Shown here: piece after piece, positions 8,520 to 18,527 of the stretch | Layout: each line of letters begins with the position of its first letter | Position numbering within the stretch: the stretch's first letter is position 1 | From: Desulforhopalus sp. | GTDB lineage: Bacteria > Desulfobacterota > Desulfobulbia > Desulfobulbales > Desulfocapsaceae | Direction: 5' to 3' | NCBI GenBank assembly: GCA_024710585.1 | Contig: JANJUM010000125.1 | Location: forward strand, 1-32,123 | Length of the DNA: 32,123 nucleotides | Notes under the pieces: model-generated | The model's database searches: none | What the model was told of the DNA's origin: nothing | Seen by the model: only the letters and a program-made list of their open reading frames with translations | Made by a program: the position numbers and the translations under genes

Positions 8520-8917
8520 TGTAATTCACGGCCGAATTTTTGTCAAGCAAAAACGGCTCCTCCGGCGGGGTTTGACCGCCAAAGCCGAATGTTTGATTTT
8601 AATTATGAAATCGTAAGGATAGACGACAAAGAAAGAGAACTTGCCCGATGACGAGCAGGAATCGACCTTGACCGATGAGCGTTTTCTTCGCTATAGTGGC
8701 TGGCCGCCGAGGCTTGGCTTTTCAAGGTACGGCCGGACGGTTCGAGGCTCGAGCGGCGATGGCCTGGCGACTGCCACACGCTCTCCAAGGCCTGGAGGAG
8801 CACCCGAACCTAAGGCCGCCTCGACCGCACTCATGCCGACCCGGCCGCCGCCCCAGGCAGCCTCTCTCGTCCCTTTCCAGCAAAGGGACATCAGACATCC
8901 CGAATTGACACATCCCA
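8520..8917 (+). other. 400-base non-coding region with a sigma-70 promoter and long GC-rich leader
   Basis: No convincing gene lies between the ferredoxin upstream region and the coding start at 8918. A good sigma-70 promoter is present: TTGACC (8668-8673), 18-base spacer, TATAGT (8692-8697). Its transcript would have about 210 bases of GC-rich leader. The leader contains an 8-bp hairpin GTCCCTTT/AAAGGGAC about 25-45 bases before the coding start. Further upstream, GGCGG/CCGCC forms a small hairpin near 8563-8579. The downstream gene has no clear ribosome binding site. The leader could itself be a structured RNA, but I could not match it to 6S RNA, SRP RNA, tmRNA or RNase P signatures. Confidence 0.5.
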
Positions 8918-9259
8918 ATGAAAGACAAGAAGAACAAAAAGGTGCTCAGAGCCGAGAAGTACGAGCAGGCCATGATCGAAGGAATCCTCGAGGGCAGCCC
9001 GGAGGGCATCGGCGTCGTCGTCGTCCGCCTGGAGTGCGGCTGCCGCAAGATGGCGGCGGTGGGCAAGGACGGCGAACCGGCCTCGAAGGTCATCATGTAC
9101 CGCGACCATGCCACCAGCATCTGCGACAAGTGCAAAGAGGACAACGGCAGCTACATGCGGGTCACCGAGGCCTTCATCCACTGGATCGACCCCGCCCCCG
9201 AGGAGCAGATCCAGGAAGAGATCTACCGCAAGGTGCTCGGCTCAAATCCATCCCACTGA
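8918..9259 (+). CDS. small CxC...CxxC putative metal-binding protein
   Basis: This 113-residue acidic/basic soluble protein starts with a Lys-rich segment (MKDKKNKK). It carries four cysteines as C40-x-C42 and C69-x2-C72, a pattern that could bind one zinc ion or another metal. Residues 80-95 (RVTEAFIHWIDPAP) look like an ordered conserved segment. An in-frame TGA at 8906-8908 fixes ATG 8918 as the earliest start. No Shine-Dalgarno sequence precedes it, so translation may depend on the structured leader or on another mechanism. I do not recognise the family. It sits alone, downstream of the promoter at 8668-8697 and convergent with cbiA. Confidence 0.7.
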   Translation: MKDKKNKKVLRAEKYEQAMIEGILEGSPEGIGVVVVRLECGCRKMAAVGKDGEPASKVIMYRDHATSICDKCKEDNGSYMRVTEAFIHWIDPAPEEQIQEEIYRKVLGSNPSH

Positions 9260-9330
9260 CCCTGCCGTGGCCGTGGGGTCGCCCGCCCCGCGGTCTCTTC
9301 CGCCAGACCGGGCGCACATGGGGCCGTCCT

Positions 9331-10704
9331 TCAGCCACCCGCCCGCCGGCGCAGGCAGAGCTCGACGAACTTTCCCGCCCAACCCGGGGTGCCCTCGGCA
9401 TGGATATGGGTGTAGAGGGCGAGGACGTTGTTGCGGGTCAGGCCGTCCCGGCCACCGACGAAGCCGGTGCCGCGCACCATCCCCAGGGCCAGCTGCTCGT
9501 CGCCGCCGCGCCACTCGACCACCCGTGAATAGCGGAATTCATGCCCCCTGACTTCCTCGCCGAGGTCGTAGAAACCGGTAGGCCGCTCCACCCTGAAAAT
9601 GGTGTAGCCATGGGCCTGGGGTTTCTTCGACATGGCGAAGCGCACCGGAAAGACGCCGCACAAGGGGTAGTCGCGGCCATCGAGGGAGATGGATTCGCCG
9701 AGATAGATGAGCCCGCCACACTCGGCGTAGACCGGCAGGCCACCCTCGGCCGCCTCGCGCAGCGAGCGGCGGAAGGAATGGTTGGCCGACAGGGCCCCGG
9801 CCCCGGTTTCGGGAAAGCCGCCGCCGATATAGAGGCCGTCCACCTCCGGCAGACCGGCGTCGGTCATGGCATTGAGATAGACGAGCCTCGCCCCGGCCCG
9901 TTCCAGGGCCTCGAGATTCTCCGAATAATAGAACTGGAAGGCGGCATCCTGAAGGACACCGATGGTCACCCGCGAGGCCTTTCCCTCGGCGGGCGGAGCG
10001 GGCATAGGCGACGGTTCGGGAAGCACCGCCATCACCTCCTGCAGGCGGTTAAGATCCACCGACGACGAGGCCAGTTCGGCCAGGGTGCCGACCGCCTCGT
10101 TGCTGCCATCGTATTCCTGGTGGGGGATCATGCCGAGGTGGCGCATGGGAAAGATATCCTGCTTGAGCCGCGGCACGGCGCCGAGCACTTCCACCCCGGC
10201 GTAGCGCTGCACCGCCTCAGTGACCAGCAGGCGCTGCCGCTCGGTGGCGATCTGATTGAGGATGACGCCACGGATATCGAGCCCGGGGTCGAAATGGCGG
10301 CAGCCGAGGACCATGGCGGCGACGGTGCGCGTCGTCTTGGTGCAGTCGACCACCAGCACCACCGGCAGGGCCAGGGTCTTGGCGAGGTCGGCGGTGGCAT
10401 AGCCGCCATCGGCGTTGACCCCGTCGAAGAGGCCGCGATTGCCCTCGACGATAACCCGGTCGCCGACGGCGCGACGGGCGAAGGAACGGCAGATGGCCTC
10501 GCCGCTCATCAGGTAGGGGTCGAGGTTGTAGCACCTGTGCCCGGCCGCCAGCTGCAGCCAGCCGGCATCGATATAGTCCGGCCCCTTCTTGAAGGGCACG
10601 ACATGATGGCCCCTCCCGGCCAGGGCCGCGGCGATGCCGACGGCGACGACGCTTTTTCCCGACCCTCCGGCAAGCCCGGCGATGACCACCCCTCTTCGTT
10701 CCAT
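9331..10704 (-). CDS. cbiA: cobyrinate a,c-diamide synthase
   Basis: This 457-residue enzyme uses ATP and glutamine to amidate the a and c side chains of cobyrinate in corrin synthesis. The N-terminal synthetase domain has a P-loop GLAGGSGKS (10-18), the KKGPDYIDAGW block (39-49) and EGNRGLFDG. The C-terminal class I glutamine amidotransferase domain has GGGFPETGAG, the nucleophile Cys329 in YAECGG and the catalytic His in YTHIHAEGTPGWA (433/435). The open frame extends upstream to 10905, but ATG 10704 follows GAGGAAGGGGG and gives the standard N terminus. It is the last gene of the ferredoxin-uvrB-acyltransferase run. No other cobalamin gene is in the window. The paralogous Ni-sirohydrochlorin enzyme is less likely outside methanogens. 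Confidence 0.93.
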   Translation of the reverse strand: MERRGVVIAGLAGGSGKSVVAVGIAAALAGRGHHVVPFKKGPDYIDAGWLQLAAGHRCYNLDPYLMSGEAICRSFARRAVGDRVIVEGNRGLFDGVNADGGYATADLAKTLALPVVLVVDCTKTTRTVAAMVLGCRHFDPGLDIRGVILNQIATERQRLLVTEAVQRYAGVEVLGAVPRLKQDIFPMRHLGMIPHQEYDGSNEAVGTLAELASSSVDLNRLQEVMAVLPEPSPMPAPPAEGKASRVTIGVLQDAAFQFYYSENLEALERAGARLVYLNAMTDAGLPEVDGLYIGGGFPETGAGALSANHSFRRSLREAAEGGLPVYAECGGLIYLGESISLDGRDYPLCGVFPVRFAMSKKPQAHGYTIFRVERPTGFYDLGEEVRGHEFRYSRVVEWRGGDEQLALGMVRGTGFVGGRDGLTRNNVLALYTHIHAEGTPGWAGKFVELCLRRRAGG

Positions 10705-10753
10705 ACCCCCCTTCCTCGTTATTGGCGCCAGCGCCGACCATTCCTCATCCTGG

Positions 10754-11421
10754 TCAATGACCGTCCCTATCATAGCGCCCCCAGGCGGTGGCGTAAAGCT
10801 CGTTGAGCCGCCCCTCGAGCAGCAGGCGATACTCTTCGATGCCCTCCGCCGACAGCTCCGCCGGGACGTGCAACGGCTCGCCGAAGTAAAAATCCACCCG
10901 CGCAAAGGGCTTGGGAATGGCGGTGCGGTCCCAGGAGCGCACGGTGAAATAGCGGTCCGCCGACCACATCATCGGCACGACCGGCAGCCCGCCGCGCGAG
11001 GCGAGGAGGATCGCCCCCGGCTGCGCCACCCGTGGCGGCCCCTGGGAGCCGTCGGCCACCAGGGCGCAGCTGCGGCCCTCGCGGATGGCGCGAAAGAGCG
11101 TCTTCAGCCCTTCGGCACCCTTGTGGTTGCGGGAGCCGCGCGCGGCGCTGAAGCCGAAATGCCCGGCGAGGCGGGCGATATACTCACCGTCGCGGCTGGC
11201 GCTGACCATCACCGTCGCCTGGTGGCCACGGAGGAAATAAAACTGATAGACCAGGGAATAGTGCCAGAAGGAGGCGATCACCGGCTTGCCGGTGCGCATC
11301 GGGTCGGGGAATTTGTCGCGGTCGTGGACATGGACGCGGCAGGTGGCGAACCACAGGCGCATGAGCCCGGCCAGGGCCGCCGGGGCGAGACGCAGCAGCA
11401 GCGAGTTGAGCGGGCCTTCGG

Positions 11422-11425
<4 letters not shown>
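10754..11425 (-). CDS. DUF374-type lysophospholipid acyltransferase-like protein
   Basis: This 223-residue protein resembles the DUF374/LPLAT group: FWHYS (53-57) around His55, [13 protein letters not shown] (74-86) with Asp79, RGSRNHKG (96-103), and the DGSQGP block (125-130) followed by [17 protein letters not shown]. In the acyltransferase superfamily, the His and Asp of HX4D are catalytic. Here the spacing is long, as is usual for this subgroup, whose members are thought to acylate lipid A-like or other lysolipids. The N-terminal hydrophobic helix (about 7-27) would anchor it to the inner membrane. Its ATG overlaps the uvrB stop by four bases. The substrate is unknown. Confidence 0.87.
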
Positions 11426-13437
<2,012 letters not shown>

Positions 13438-13529
13438 AGTTATCGATGGGTGGAGGCGAATTCGCCCATAGTAGCAAAAGTCGCCCGCTAACGCCACCCC
13501 CGGGGTGGGCGGCGGCGAAAGAAGCGGGA

Positions 13530-13730
13530 TCAGCCCTCCTCGACCCAGGTGATGCACTTCTCCGGGCAGTTTTTAATCGCCTCGTCGACCTCGTCGCGGG
13601 GATAGTGGTCCTGATCGATGACCTCCATCAGGCCGGTGGCGGGGTTGAAGCGGAAGACCCGCGGGGCGACCTCGACGCAACCGCGGCAGTAGGAGCAGCG
13701 GCCAAGATCGATGGATGGATAGCGTTTCAT
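13530..13730 (-). CDS. single-cluster [4Fe-4S] ferredoxin
   Basis: This 66-residue protein has C12-x2-C15-x2-C18 with a hydrophobic VEVAP instead of the fourth local cysteine, and a distant Cys55 in NCPEKC (Cys59 is extra). This arrangement is that of small mono-cluster ferredoxins, in which the remote Cys-Pro supplies the fourth ligand. It is a likely soluble one-electron carrier. GGAG lies about nine bases before ATG 13730. It is the first gene of the minus-strand run ferredoxin-uvrB-acyltransferase-cbiA and shares a divergent upstream region with the flavodiiron operon, so it could serve either side. The partner is unknown. Confidence 0.9.
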   Translation of the reverse strand: MKRYPSIDLGRCSYCRGCVEVAPRVFRFNPATGLMEVIDQDHYPRDEVDEAIKNCPEKCITWVEEG

Positions 13731-13792
13731 GTTGTGTTTCTCCGGGCAAGCTCCCTTCCGCGCCGGGGGCGATCTTGTGGCGCGGCGTCGTT

Positions 13793-13822
13793 TTGACTAG
13801 CGTTTGGCGATTCTTTTATGGT
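13793..13822 (+). promoter_or_regulatory. candidate sigma-70 promoter for the flavodiiron operon
   Basis: TTGACT (13793-13798), an 18-base spacer and TATGGT (13817-13822) form a reasonable sigma-70 promoter pointing toward the flavodiiron gene at 13952. It would give a leader of about 120 bases that contains the hairpin at 13873-13931. The -10 is imperfect (four of six bases). Confidence 0.45.
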
Positions 13823-13872
13823 AGTAATGATTCCTAGTTTGCCCAGCGACTTTTCACATTGAGCATAAAATC

Positions 13873-13931
13873 AGGGTGCCCGGTGGCATAGCGAGTTTGC
13901 GGGCGAATCGCCCCGTCACCACGGGCACCCT
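13873..13931 (+). promoter_or_regulatory. structured 5' leader element before the flavodiiron gene
   Basis: A long stem pairs 13873-13886 (AGGGTGCCCGGTGG) with 13919-13931 (CCACGGGCACCCT), perfect except for one bulged G. Its 32-base interior holds a second small hairpin, GGGCG/CGCCC (13901-13905 with 13909-13913). The element ends 20 bases before the ATG and leaves the GGAGG ribosome binding site free. Only a short T run follows. It may stabilise the mRNA, act as an attenuator or be an aptamer. I cannot match it to a known riboswitch. Confidence 0.55.
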
Positions 13932-13951
13932 TTCCCTACACGGAGGAACCA

Positions 13952-15157
13952 ATGAGCACAACCGAAATCGCCAAAGGAATCTACTGGGTCGGCGCCATCG
14001 ACTGGGACGTGCGTGACTTCCACGGCTACTCGACCTATCAGGGAACCACCTACAACGCTTTTCTCATCGTCGACGACAAGATCACCCTTTTCGACACCGT
14101 CAAGAGCTCCCACAAGGATGAGATGCTGCGCAATCTCAAGAAGGTGGTGGACCCCGAGAAGATCGACTATATCGTCGTCAACCACGTCGAGATGGACCAC
14201 TCCGGCAGCCTGCCGGCGCTGATGGAGCTGATCAAGCCGGAGAAGCTCATCTGCTCGCCCATGGGCCACAAGGCCATCCTCGACCACTTCCATCGCCCAG
14301 ACTGGCCCTTCGAAGTGGTCAAGACAGGCAGCGAGATCAGCCTCGGCAAACGCACCATCCAGTTCCTCGAGACGCGCATGCTGCATTGGCCCGATTCGAT
14401 GTTCAGCTATATCAAGGAGGACGGCATCCTCTTCTCCAGCGACGCCTTTGGCCAGCACTACGCCACCAGCGAGCGCTTCGACGACGAGGTCGACATGGCC
14501 GAGGTCATGCACCAGAGCGCCAAGTACTACGCCAACATCCTCTATCTTTACGCCCCGCTGATCAAGAAGCTGCTGGCCACGGTGGCCGAGATGAACCTCG
14601 ACATCAAGATGATCGCCCCCGACCACGGTGTCATCTGGCGCAGCCACATGGGCAGGATCATCGAGGCCTATGACCGCTGGAGCCGCAACGAAGCCGGCAA
14701 AAAGGCCCTGGTCATCTACGATTCGATGTGGCACTCCACCGAGGAGATGGCCCATGCCGTTGAGGAGGGGCTGCGCGAGACCGGCGTCAGCACCCGCCTC
14801 ATCAACCTCAAGGTCAACCACCGCAGCGATGTCATGACCGAGGTGCTCGGCGCCAAGGCGGTGGTGCTCGGCTCGCCCACGCTCAACAACGGCCTGCTGC
14901 CGCGCATGGCCGGCTTCCTCATGTATATGCGCGGACTGAAGCCGACCAACAAGTTCGGGGCCTCCTTCGGCTCCTTCGGCTGGAGCGGCGAGGCGGTGGG
15001 GCTGATGAATGCCGCCCTCGAGGACATGAAGATCGAAGTCATCGAAGAGGGTGTCAAGGTGAAATACGTGCCCACCGAGGATCACCTCGAACAGTGCCGC
15101 GAGATGGGGCGGAGGATCGGCAAGCGCGTCCTCGACAGCCTGCCGGCCGAGGCCTGA
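13952..15157 (+). CDS. flavodiiron protein (A-type; O2/NO reductase)
   Basis: This 401-residue protein has the two-domain flavodiiron architecture. The metallo-beta-lactamase-like domain carries the di-iron ligands H78-x-E80-x-D82 in HVEMDHSG, H145 in LHWPD, D164 in SSDAFG and H225 in PDHG. The flavodoxin domain starts near residue 250 with VIYDSMWHSTEEMA, the FMN phosphate loop. There is no rubredoxin extension, so an external ferredoxin or rubredoxin must supply electrons. In anaerobes such proteins reduce O2 to water or NO to N2O in the cytoplasm. A strong GGAGG precedes the ATG. It heads an operon with two further genes and lies just upstream of hcp, consistent with a defence role. O2 versus NO preference cannot be told. 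Confidence 0.95.
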   Translation: MSTTEIAKGIYWVGAIDWDVRDFHGYSTYQGTTYNAFLIVDDKITLFDTVKSSHKDEMLRNLKKVVDPEKIDYIVVNHVEMDHSGSLPALMELIKPEKLICSPMGHKAILDHFHRPDWPFEVVKTGSEISLGKRTIQFLETRMLHWPDSMFSYIKEDGILFSSDAFGQHYATSERFDDEVDMAEVMHQSAKYYANILYLYAPLIKKLLATVAEMNLDIKMIAPDHGVIWRSHMGRIIEAYDRWSRNEAGKKALVIYDSMWHSTEEMAHAVEEGLRETGVSTRLINLKVNHRSDVMTEVLGAKAVVLGSPTLNNGLLPRMAGFLMYMRGLKPTNKFGASFGSFGWSGEAVGLMNAALEDMKIEVIEEGVKVKYVPTEDHLEQCREMGRRIGKRVLDSLPAEA

Positions 15158-15163
15158 CCCGCG

Positions 15164-15646
15164 GTGAAGCGACTCGCCGAGCATAAGGTCCTCGTTGCCG
15201 GGGACTCTTTCGAGCACTGCCGCGACCAGGTCGAAAAGTTCTTCGCCCTCACTTCGCTGGTCATCTACGACTGCATCGAGACGCGCCGGGAATTCTCCCG
15301 GTGCGCCCTCGAGCCGTCATTCGCCACCGAACTCGCCGCTGCCGAGGAACGTAACCGCATCATGGTCGCCTCCCTGGTCGGCGAACTGGAGAAACTGGCC
15401 GGCGACAGACTCGCCGGCCTGCGCGACCTGCCGCAGGGATATGCCAGCAAGACCCTGCATATCCTCAGCCACTTCCTCGACGGCTTCATCGGCATCGACT
15501 CCTTTTTCTACAACCTTCTCGACGACAGCCACTGGCTGCCCGCGCCAACACGGCAGCGCATCGTCGACCAGCCCGGCCAGCACTGGCTGCTCCACCTCGA
15601 CTGCTACTCGGCCACCCCGGAAGAGGCCGGCATCCTCCGCCTCTAG
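15164..15646 (+). CDS. unknown helical protein downstream of the flavodiiron gene
   Basis: This 160-residue protein begins at a GTG (15164) six bases after the flavodiiron stop. No strong ribosome binding site is visible, so translation is probably coupled. The sequence is mainly helical and soluble. Noticeable segments are CIETRREFSRC (about 36-46), the LSHFLDGFIGIDSFFYNLLDDSHWLP stretch (101-126) and HWLLHLDCYS near the end. It has three to five scattered cysteines without a cluster motif. I do not recognise the family. The tight spacing suggests its job is linked to the flavodiiron protein. Confidence 0.68.
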   Translation: MKRLAEHKVLVAGDSFEHCRDQVEKFFALTSLVIYDCIETRREFSRCALEPSFATELAAAEERNRIMVASLVGELEKLAGDRLAGLRDLPQGYASKTLHILSHFLDGFIGIDSFFYNLLDDSHWLPAPTRQRIVDQPGQHWLLHLDCYSATPEEAGILRL

Positions 15647-15669
15647 GGACGGCAGAGGCCTCGCCGCCC

Positions 15670-16470
15670 ATGGTCACCATCTACCGCGACTACGACGAGG
15701 AGCCGGACCCGGTCTTCCTGCCCCTGCCGGAGGAACTCGGCCGCAGCCTCTACGACCTGGAGATGGCTGACTTCTCCGCCGACCTCCCCTTCTACGCCGA
15801 GTTCCTGCCGGCGGCCGGGCCGGTGGTGGAACTCGGCTGCGGCAGCGGCCGCGTCTCCCGCCATATCGCCACCGCACAGCGGCCGGTGGTGGGCGTCGAC
15901 ATCTCCATGGCGATGCTCGCCGCAGCCGCCGCCCATGGCCACCCGCACTGCTCCTTCTGCCTCATGGACATGGGGGCCCTGGCCTTTCGCCGCGGCTTCG
16001 CGGCGGCGCTGGTCGCCTACAACACCCTCAACCTGCTGACCCGCCCTGCAGCCATTGCCGCCTGTCTCGGCGGCATCGCCGCCCTCTTGCCGCAGGGCGG
16101 CCTCCTCCTCGCCCAGCTCTTCATCCCCAGCAGCGCCATGCGCGGCGCCCGCGCCACCAACTTCCAGTTCCAGATCTTCCCGCTGCCGAACGGCGGCCGC
16201 GTCATCAAAGAGATCCGCACCACCCTCGACGGCGCCGCCGGCACCCTCCTGCTCGACGAACGTTTCCGCCTGCGGCCAGTTGGCGACGGCGCCGTCAACG
16301 AGGATTATCGCCAGCAACGAACCATCGCCGCCATCGACCTCGCCGAGTGGCTGCAGCTCTTCGCCCTCGCCGGCTTCACGCCGCAACTCGTCCGTGGCGA
16401 CGCCGCGGGGGCGAACTACGACCCCGCCACCTGTACACAGTGTTTTCTCCTTTTGCAGAAAAACGTCTAA
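15670..16470 (+). CDS. class I SAM-dependent methyltransferase
   Basis: This 266-residue protein has the Rossmann-like SAM-binding motif I VVELGCGSGR (52-61) followed by an acidic GVDIS strand end (motif II), LVAYNTLNLL at the motif IV position and LLPQGGLLLAQLF. This is the small-molecule methyltransferase type fold (Methyltransf_11/25-like). The C-terminal part (about 165-266) is a beta-rich region that may form the substrate cap. The acceptor is unknown. It is 23 bases downstream of the unknown gene, so it belongs to the flavodiiron operon. No terminator is seen after it, and the hcp promoter follows at once. Confidence 0.85.
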   Translation: MVTIYRDYDEEPDPVFLPLPEELGRSLYDLEMADFSADLPFYAEFLPAAGPVVELGCGSGRVSRHIATAQRPVVGVDISMAMLAAAAAHGHPHCSFCLMDMGALAFRRGFAAALVAYNTLNLLTRPAAIAACLGGIAALLPQGGLLLAQLFIPSSAMRGARATNFQFQIFPLPNGGRVIKEIRTTLDGAAGTLLLDERFRLRPVGDGAVNEDYRQQRTIAAIDLAEWLQLFALAGFTPQLVRGDAAGANYDPATCTQCFLLLQKNV

Positions 16471-16482
16471 AAAAAGCTCCTC

Positions 16483-16524
16483 TTGACCTACATCAAAGTC
16501 TGTCGCCGGGAGAGGGGGTATTCT
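16483..16524 (+). promoter_or_regulatory. FNR/HcpR-type activator site plus -10 box for hcp
   Basis: TTGAC-CTAC-ATCAA (16483-16496) is a Crp/Fnr-type dyad (TTGA-N6-TCAA). A -10 box TATTCT lies at 16519-16524. The predicted start near 16531 puts the dyad centre at -41.5, the class II activator position. A nearly identical arrangement occurs before the frdX-like gene. From knowledge of metal-reducing deltaproteobacteria, the Fnr-family regulator HcpR controls hcp and frdX, and this site fits it. The leader to the ATG is about 124 bases and holds a small GCCGGA/TCCGGC hairpin. Confidence 0.78.
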
Positions 16525-16654
16525 CCTCTGTAACAACGGGCGGCACAGCAGCCGGACAGCAGTTCCGGCCCGGGCCGCCACCACAGCGACGAGAAACAGC
16601 AACGCAACAGGCCGCAGGCCATCGGGCGGCTCAACCCACCAGAGGAGAATGACA

Positions 16655-18289
16655 ATGTTCTGTAATCAGTGCGAACAAACGGCCAAGGGAATCGGATGCA
16701 CCAAAATCGGCGTCTGCGGCAAGAGCGAGGACACCGCCGCCCTCCAGGATCTGCTCACCTATGCGGTGCAGGGCCTGTCGCTGGTGGCCGAGGATGGCCG
16801 CAAGCACGGCGTCGTCGATCCGGAAGTCAACCGCTTCACCGCCGAGGCGGTGTTTGCCTGCCTCACCAACGTCGACTTCGACCCGCTCCGCTTCCAGGCC
16901 TGGATCAACAAGACGGTACAGCTGCGTGAAGCGATGAAGGTCAAAGTCGCCGCCGCCGGCAGCACCACCGCCTTCACTGCCCCGGCCGCCGTCTACTCCC
17001 CGGCCGAGACCCTGCCGGGCCTGGTCGCCCAGGGTCAGGCGCTCGACTTCATCAATTCCCTCGACAGCAACGAGGACCTGCGCTCGCTCAAGCAGATCGC
17101 GGTCTACGGCATTCGCGGCCTGGCCGCCTACGCCGACCATGCCGCCATCCTCGGCCAGGAAGACGACAGCGTCTACGCCTACATCCACTCGACTCTCGCT
17201 GAACTGACGAGAAGCGGCCAGGATCTCGGCCAGCTGGTGGGCATGGTCCTCAAGTGCGGCGAGGTCAACCTCAAGGCCATGGAACTGCTCGACGCCGGCA
17301 ACACCGGCACCTACGGCCACCCGACCCCCACCGCCGTGCCGCTGGGCACCAAAGCCGGCAAGGCCATCCTCGTCTCCGGCCACGACCTGCGCGACCTCGA
17401 ACTGCTGCTCAAGCAGACCGAGGGCAAGGGCATCAACATTTACACCCACGGCGAGATGCTGCCCACCCACGCCTACCCCGGTCTGAAGAAGTACCCCCAT
17501 TTCTATGGCCACTTCGGCACCGCCTGGCAGAACCAGGCCAAGGAATTCCCCAATTTCCCCGGAGCCATCCTCTTCACCACCAACTGCATCCAGCGTCCCG
17601 CCGACACCTATAAGGACAACGTCTTCACCACCGGCCTGGTGGGCTGGCCGGATCTCGTCCATATCGGCCCCGACAAGGACTTCACCCCGGTCATCAATCG
17701 CGCCCTGGCACTGCCCGGCTTCGCCGCCGACGAGGACAAGGGCTCGGTGCTCACCGGATTCGCCCGCAATACCGTGCTCGGCGTTGCCGACAAGGTCATC
17801 GAGGCGGTGAAGAGCAAGGCCATCCGCCACTTCTTCCTGGTCGGCGGCTGCGATGGCGCCAAACCCGGCCGCAACTACTACACCGAGTTCGTCGAGAAGG
17901 TGCCGGCCGACTGCATGGTGCTGACCCTGGCCTGCGGCAAGTTCCGTTTCTTCGACAAGCAGCTCGGCGATATCGGCGGCATCCCCCGCCTGCTCGATGT
18001 CGGCCAGTGCAACGACGCCTATTCGGCCATCCAGATCGCCGTCGCCCTCGCCGGGGCCTTCAACTGCGGGGTCAACGATCTGCCCCTGTCGCTGGTCCTC
18101 TCCTGGTACGAGCAGAAGGCGGTGGTCATCCTCCTCACCCTGTTCAGCCTCGGCATCAAGGACATCCGCCTCGGACCGTCGCTGCCGGCCTTCATCACCC
18201 CCAACGTGCTCAACGTGCTGGTGGAGAACTTCGCCTGCAAGCCGATCGCCGCCACCCCCGAAGAAGACCTCAAGGCCATCCTCGGCTAA
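16655..18289 (+). CDS. hcp: hydroxylamine reductase / hybrid cluster protein
   Basis: Hcp, 544 residues, reduces NO to N2O, and hydroxylamine in vitro, and protects against nitrosative stress. The N-terminal cluster ligands are C3-x2-C6-x8-C15-x5-C21, the class I arrangement of strict anaerobes. Hybrid-cluster ligand blocks are visible in order: GHDLRDLE, HGEMLPTH, TTNC, GGCDG, LACGKFRF, GQCNDAY and WYEQKAV. Two in-frame ATGs exist at 16649 and 16655. AGAGGAG ends one base before the first and seven before the second, so the second is chosen and gives the classic MFCNQCEQTAKG start. It is monocistronic: a strong promoter-proximal regulatory site lies before it and a terminator at 18447-18478 after it. 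Confidence 0.97.
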   Translation: MFCNQCEQTAKGIGCTKIGVCGKSEDTAALQDLLTYAVQGLSLVAEDGRKHGVVDPEVNRFTAEAVFACLTNVDFDPLRFQAWINKTVQLREAMKVKVAAAGSTTAFTAPAAVYSPAETLPGLVAQGQALDFINSLDSNEDLRSLKQIAVYGIRGLAAYADHAAILGQEDDSVYAYIHSTLAELTRSGQDLGQLVGMVLKCGEVNLKAMELLDAGNTGTYGHPTPTAVPLGTKAGKAILVSGHDLRDLELLLKQTEGKGINIYTHGEMLPTHAYPGLKKYPHFYGHFGTAWQNQAKEFPNFPGAILFTTNCIQRPADTYKDNVFTTGLVGWPDLVHIGPDKDFTPVINRALALPGFAADEDKGSVLTGFARNTVLGVADKVIEAVKSKAIRHFFLVGGCDGAKPGRNYYTEFVEKVPADCMVLTLACGKFRFFDKQLGDIGGIPRLLDVGQCNDAYSAIQIAVALAGAFNCGVNDLPLSLVLSWYEQKAVVILLTLFSLGIKDIRLGPSLPAFITPNVLNVLVENFACKPIAATPEEDLKAILG

Positions 18290-18446
18290 GGGACCGACAC
18301 GGAAACGGCGCGCGAGTCGCGGCCTGAGGGGCAGCCCCGCAGGTCGCGGCTGGATGCGGGAAGCGGCACAGCCCGTACGCCGCTCTGTCCTGACATGAGC
18401 CATCGGCGCATGGCGCTTCGGGCCGCTGTGCGCAACCAGTCCGACA
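18290..18446 (+). other. 157-base hcp 3' untranslated region
   Basis: No gene is seen. The stretch carries an 8-base direct repeat GTCGCGGC (18316-18323 and 18343-18350) flanking a compact hairpin (18323-18343; CCTG/CAGG and GGGG/CCCC arms with single-base mismatches). A second weaker hairpin GCCAT/ATGGC lies near 18399-18415. It could be a long 3' UTR or hold a 3'-derived small RNA ending at the terminator that follows. Confidence 0.35.
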
Positions 18447-18478
18447 GGGCGGGGGAGGAAACTCCCCCGCCCTTTTTT
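18447..18478 (+). terminator. intrinsic terminator after hcp
   Basis: An 11-bp stem GGGCGGGGGAG/CTCCCCCGCCC with a GAAA tetraloop (18447-18472) is followed at once by six T (18473-18478) and more T after one C. This is a strong Rho-independent terminator and separates hcp from the frdX-like gene, which explains why the latter has its own promoter. Confidence 0.95.
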
Positions 18479-18527
18479 CTTTTGCTGCATGCAAAACTTT
18501 GTAAAAAACGCACCAAAAAATCGCTCT

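Noticed and set aside
8700-8890. 6S RNA, SRP RNA, tmRNA or RNase P RNA
   Set aside because: The conserved core strings and closing stems of these RNAs could not be found. The leader is GC-rich but not convincingly of any of these types.
10705-10905. N-terminal extension of cobyrinate diamide synthase
   Set aside because: It overlaps the acyltransferase gene. The ATG at 10704 has a strong ribosome binding site and gives the normal P-loop start.
13858-13872. TTGAGCATAAAATCAG before the flavodiiron gene as an Fnr/HcpR-like site
   Set aside because: The half-sites are two bases too far apart and the second is imperfect (ATCAG), unlike the exact sites at hcp and frdX.
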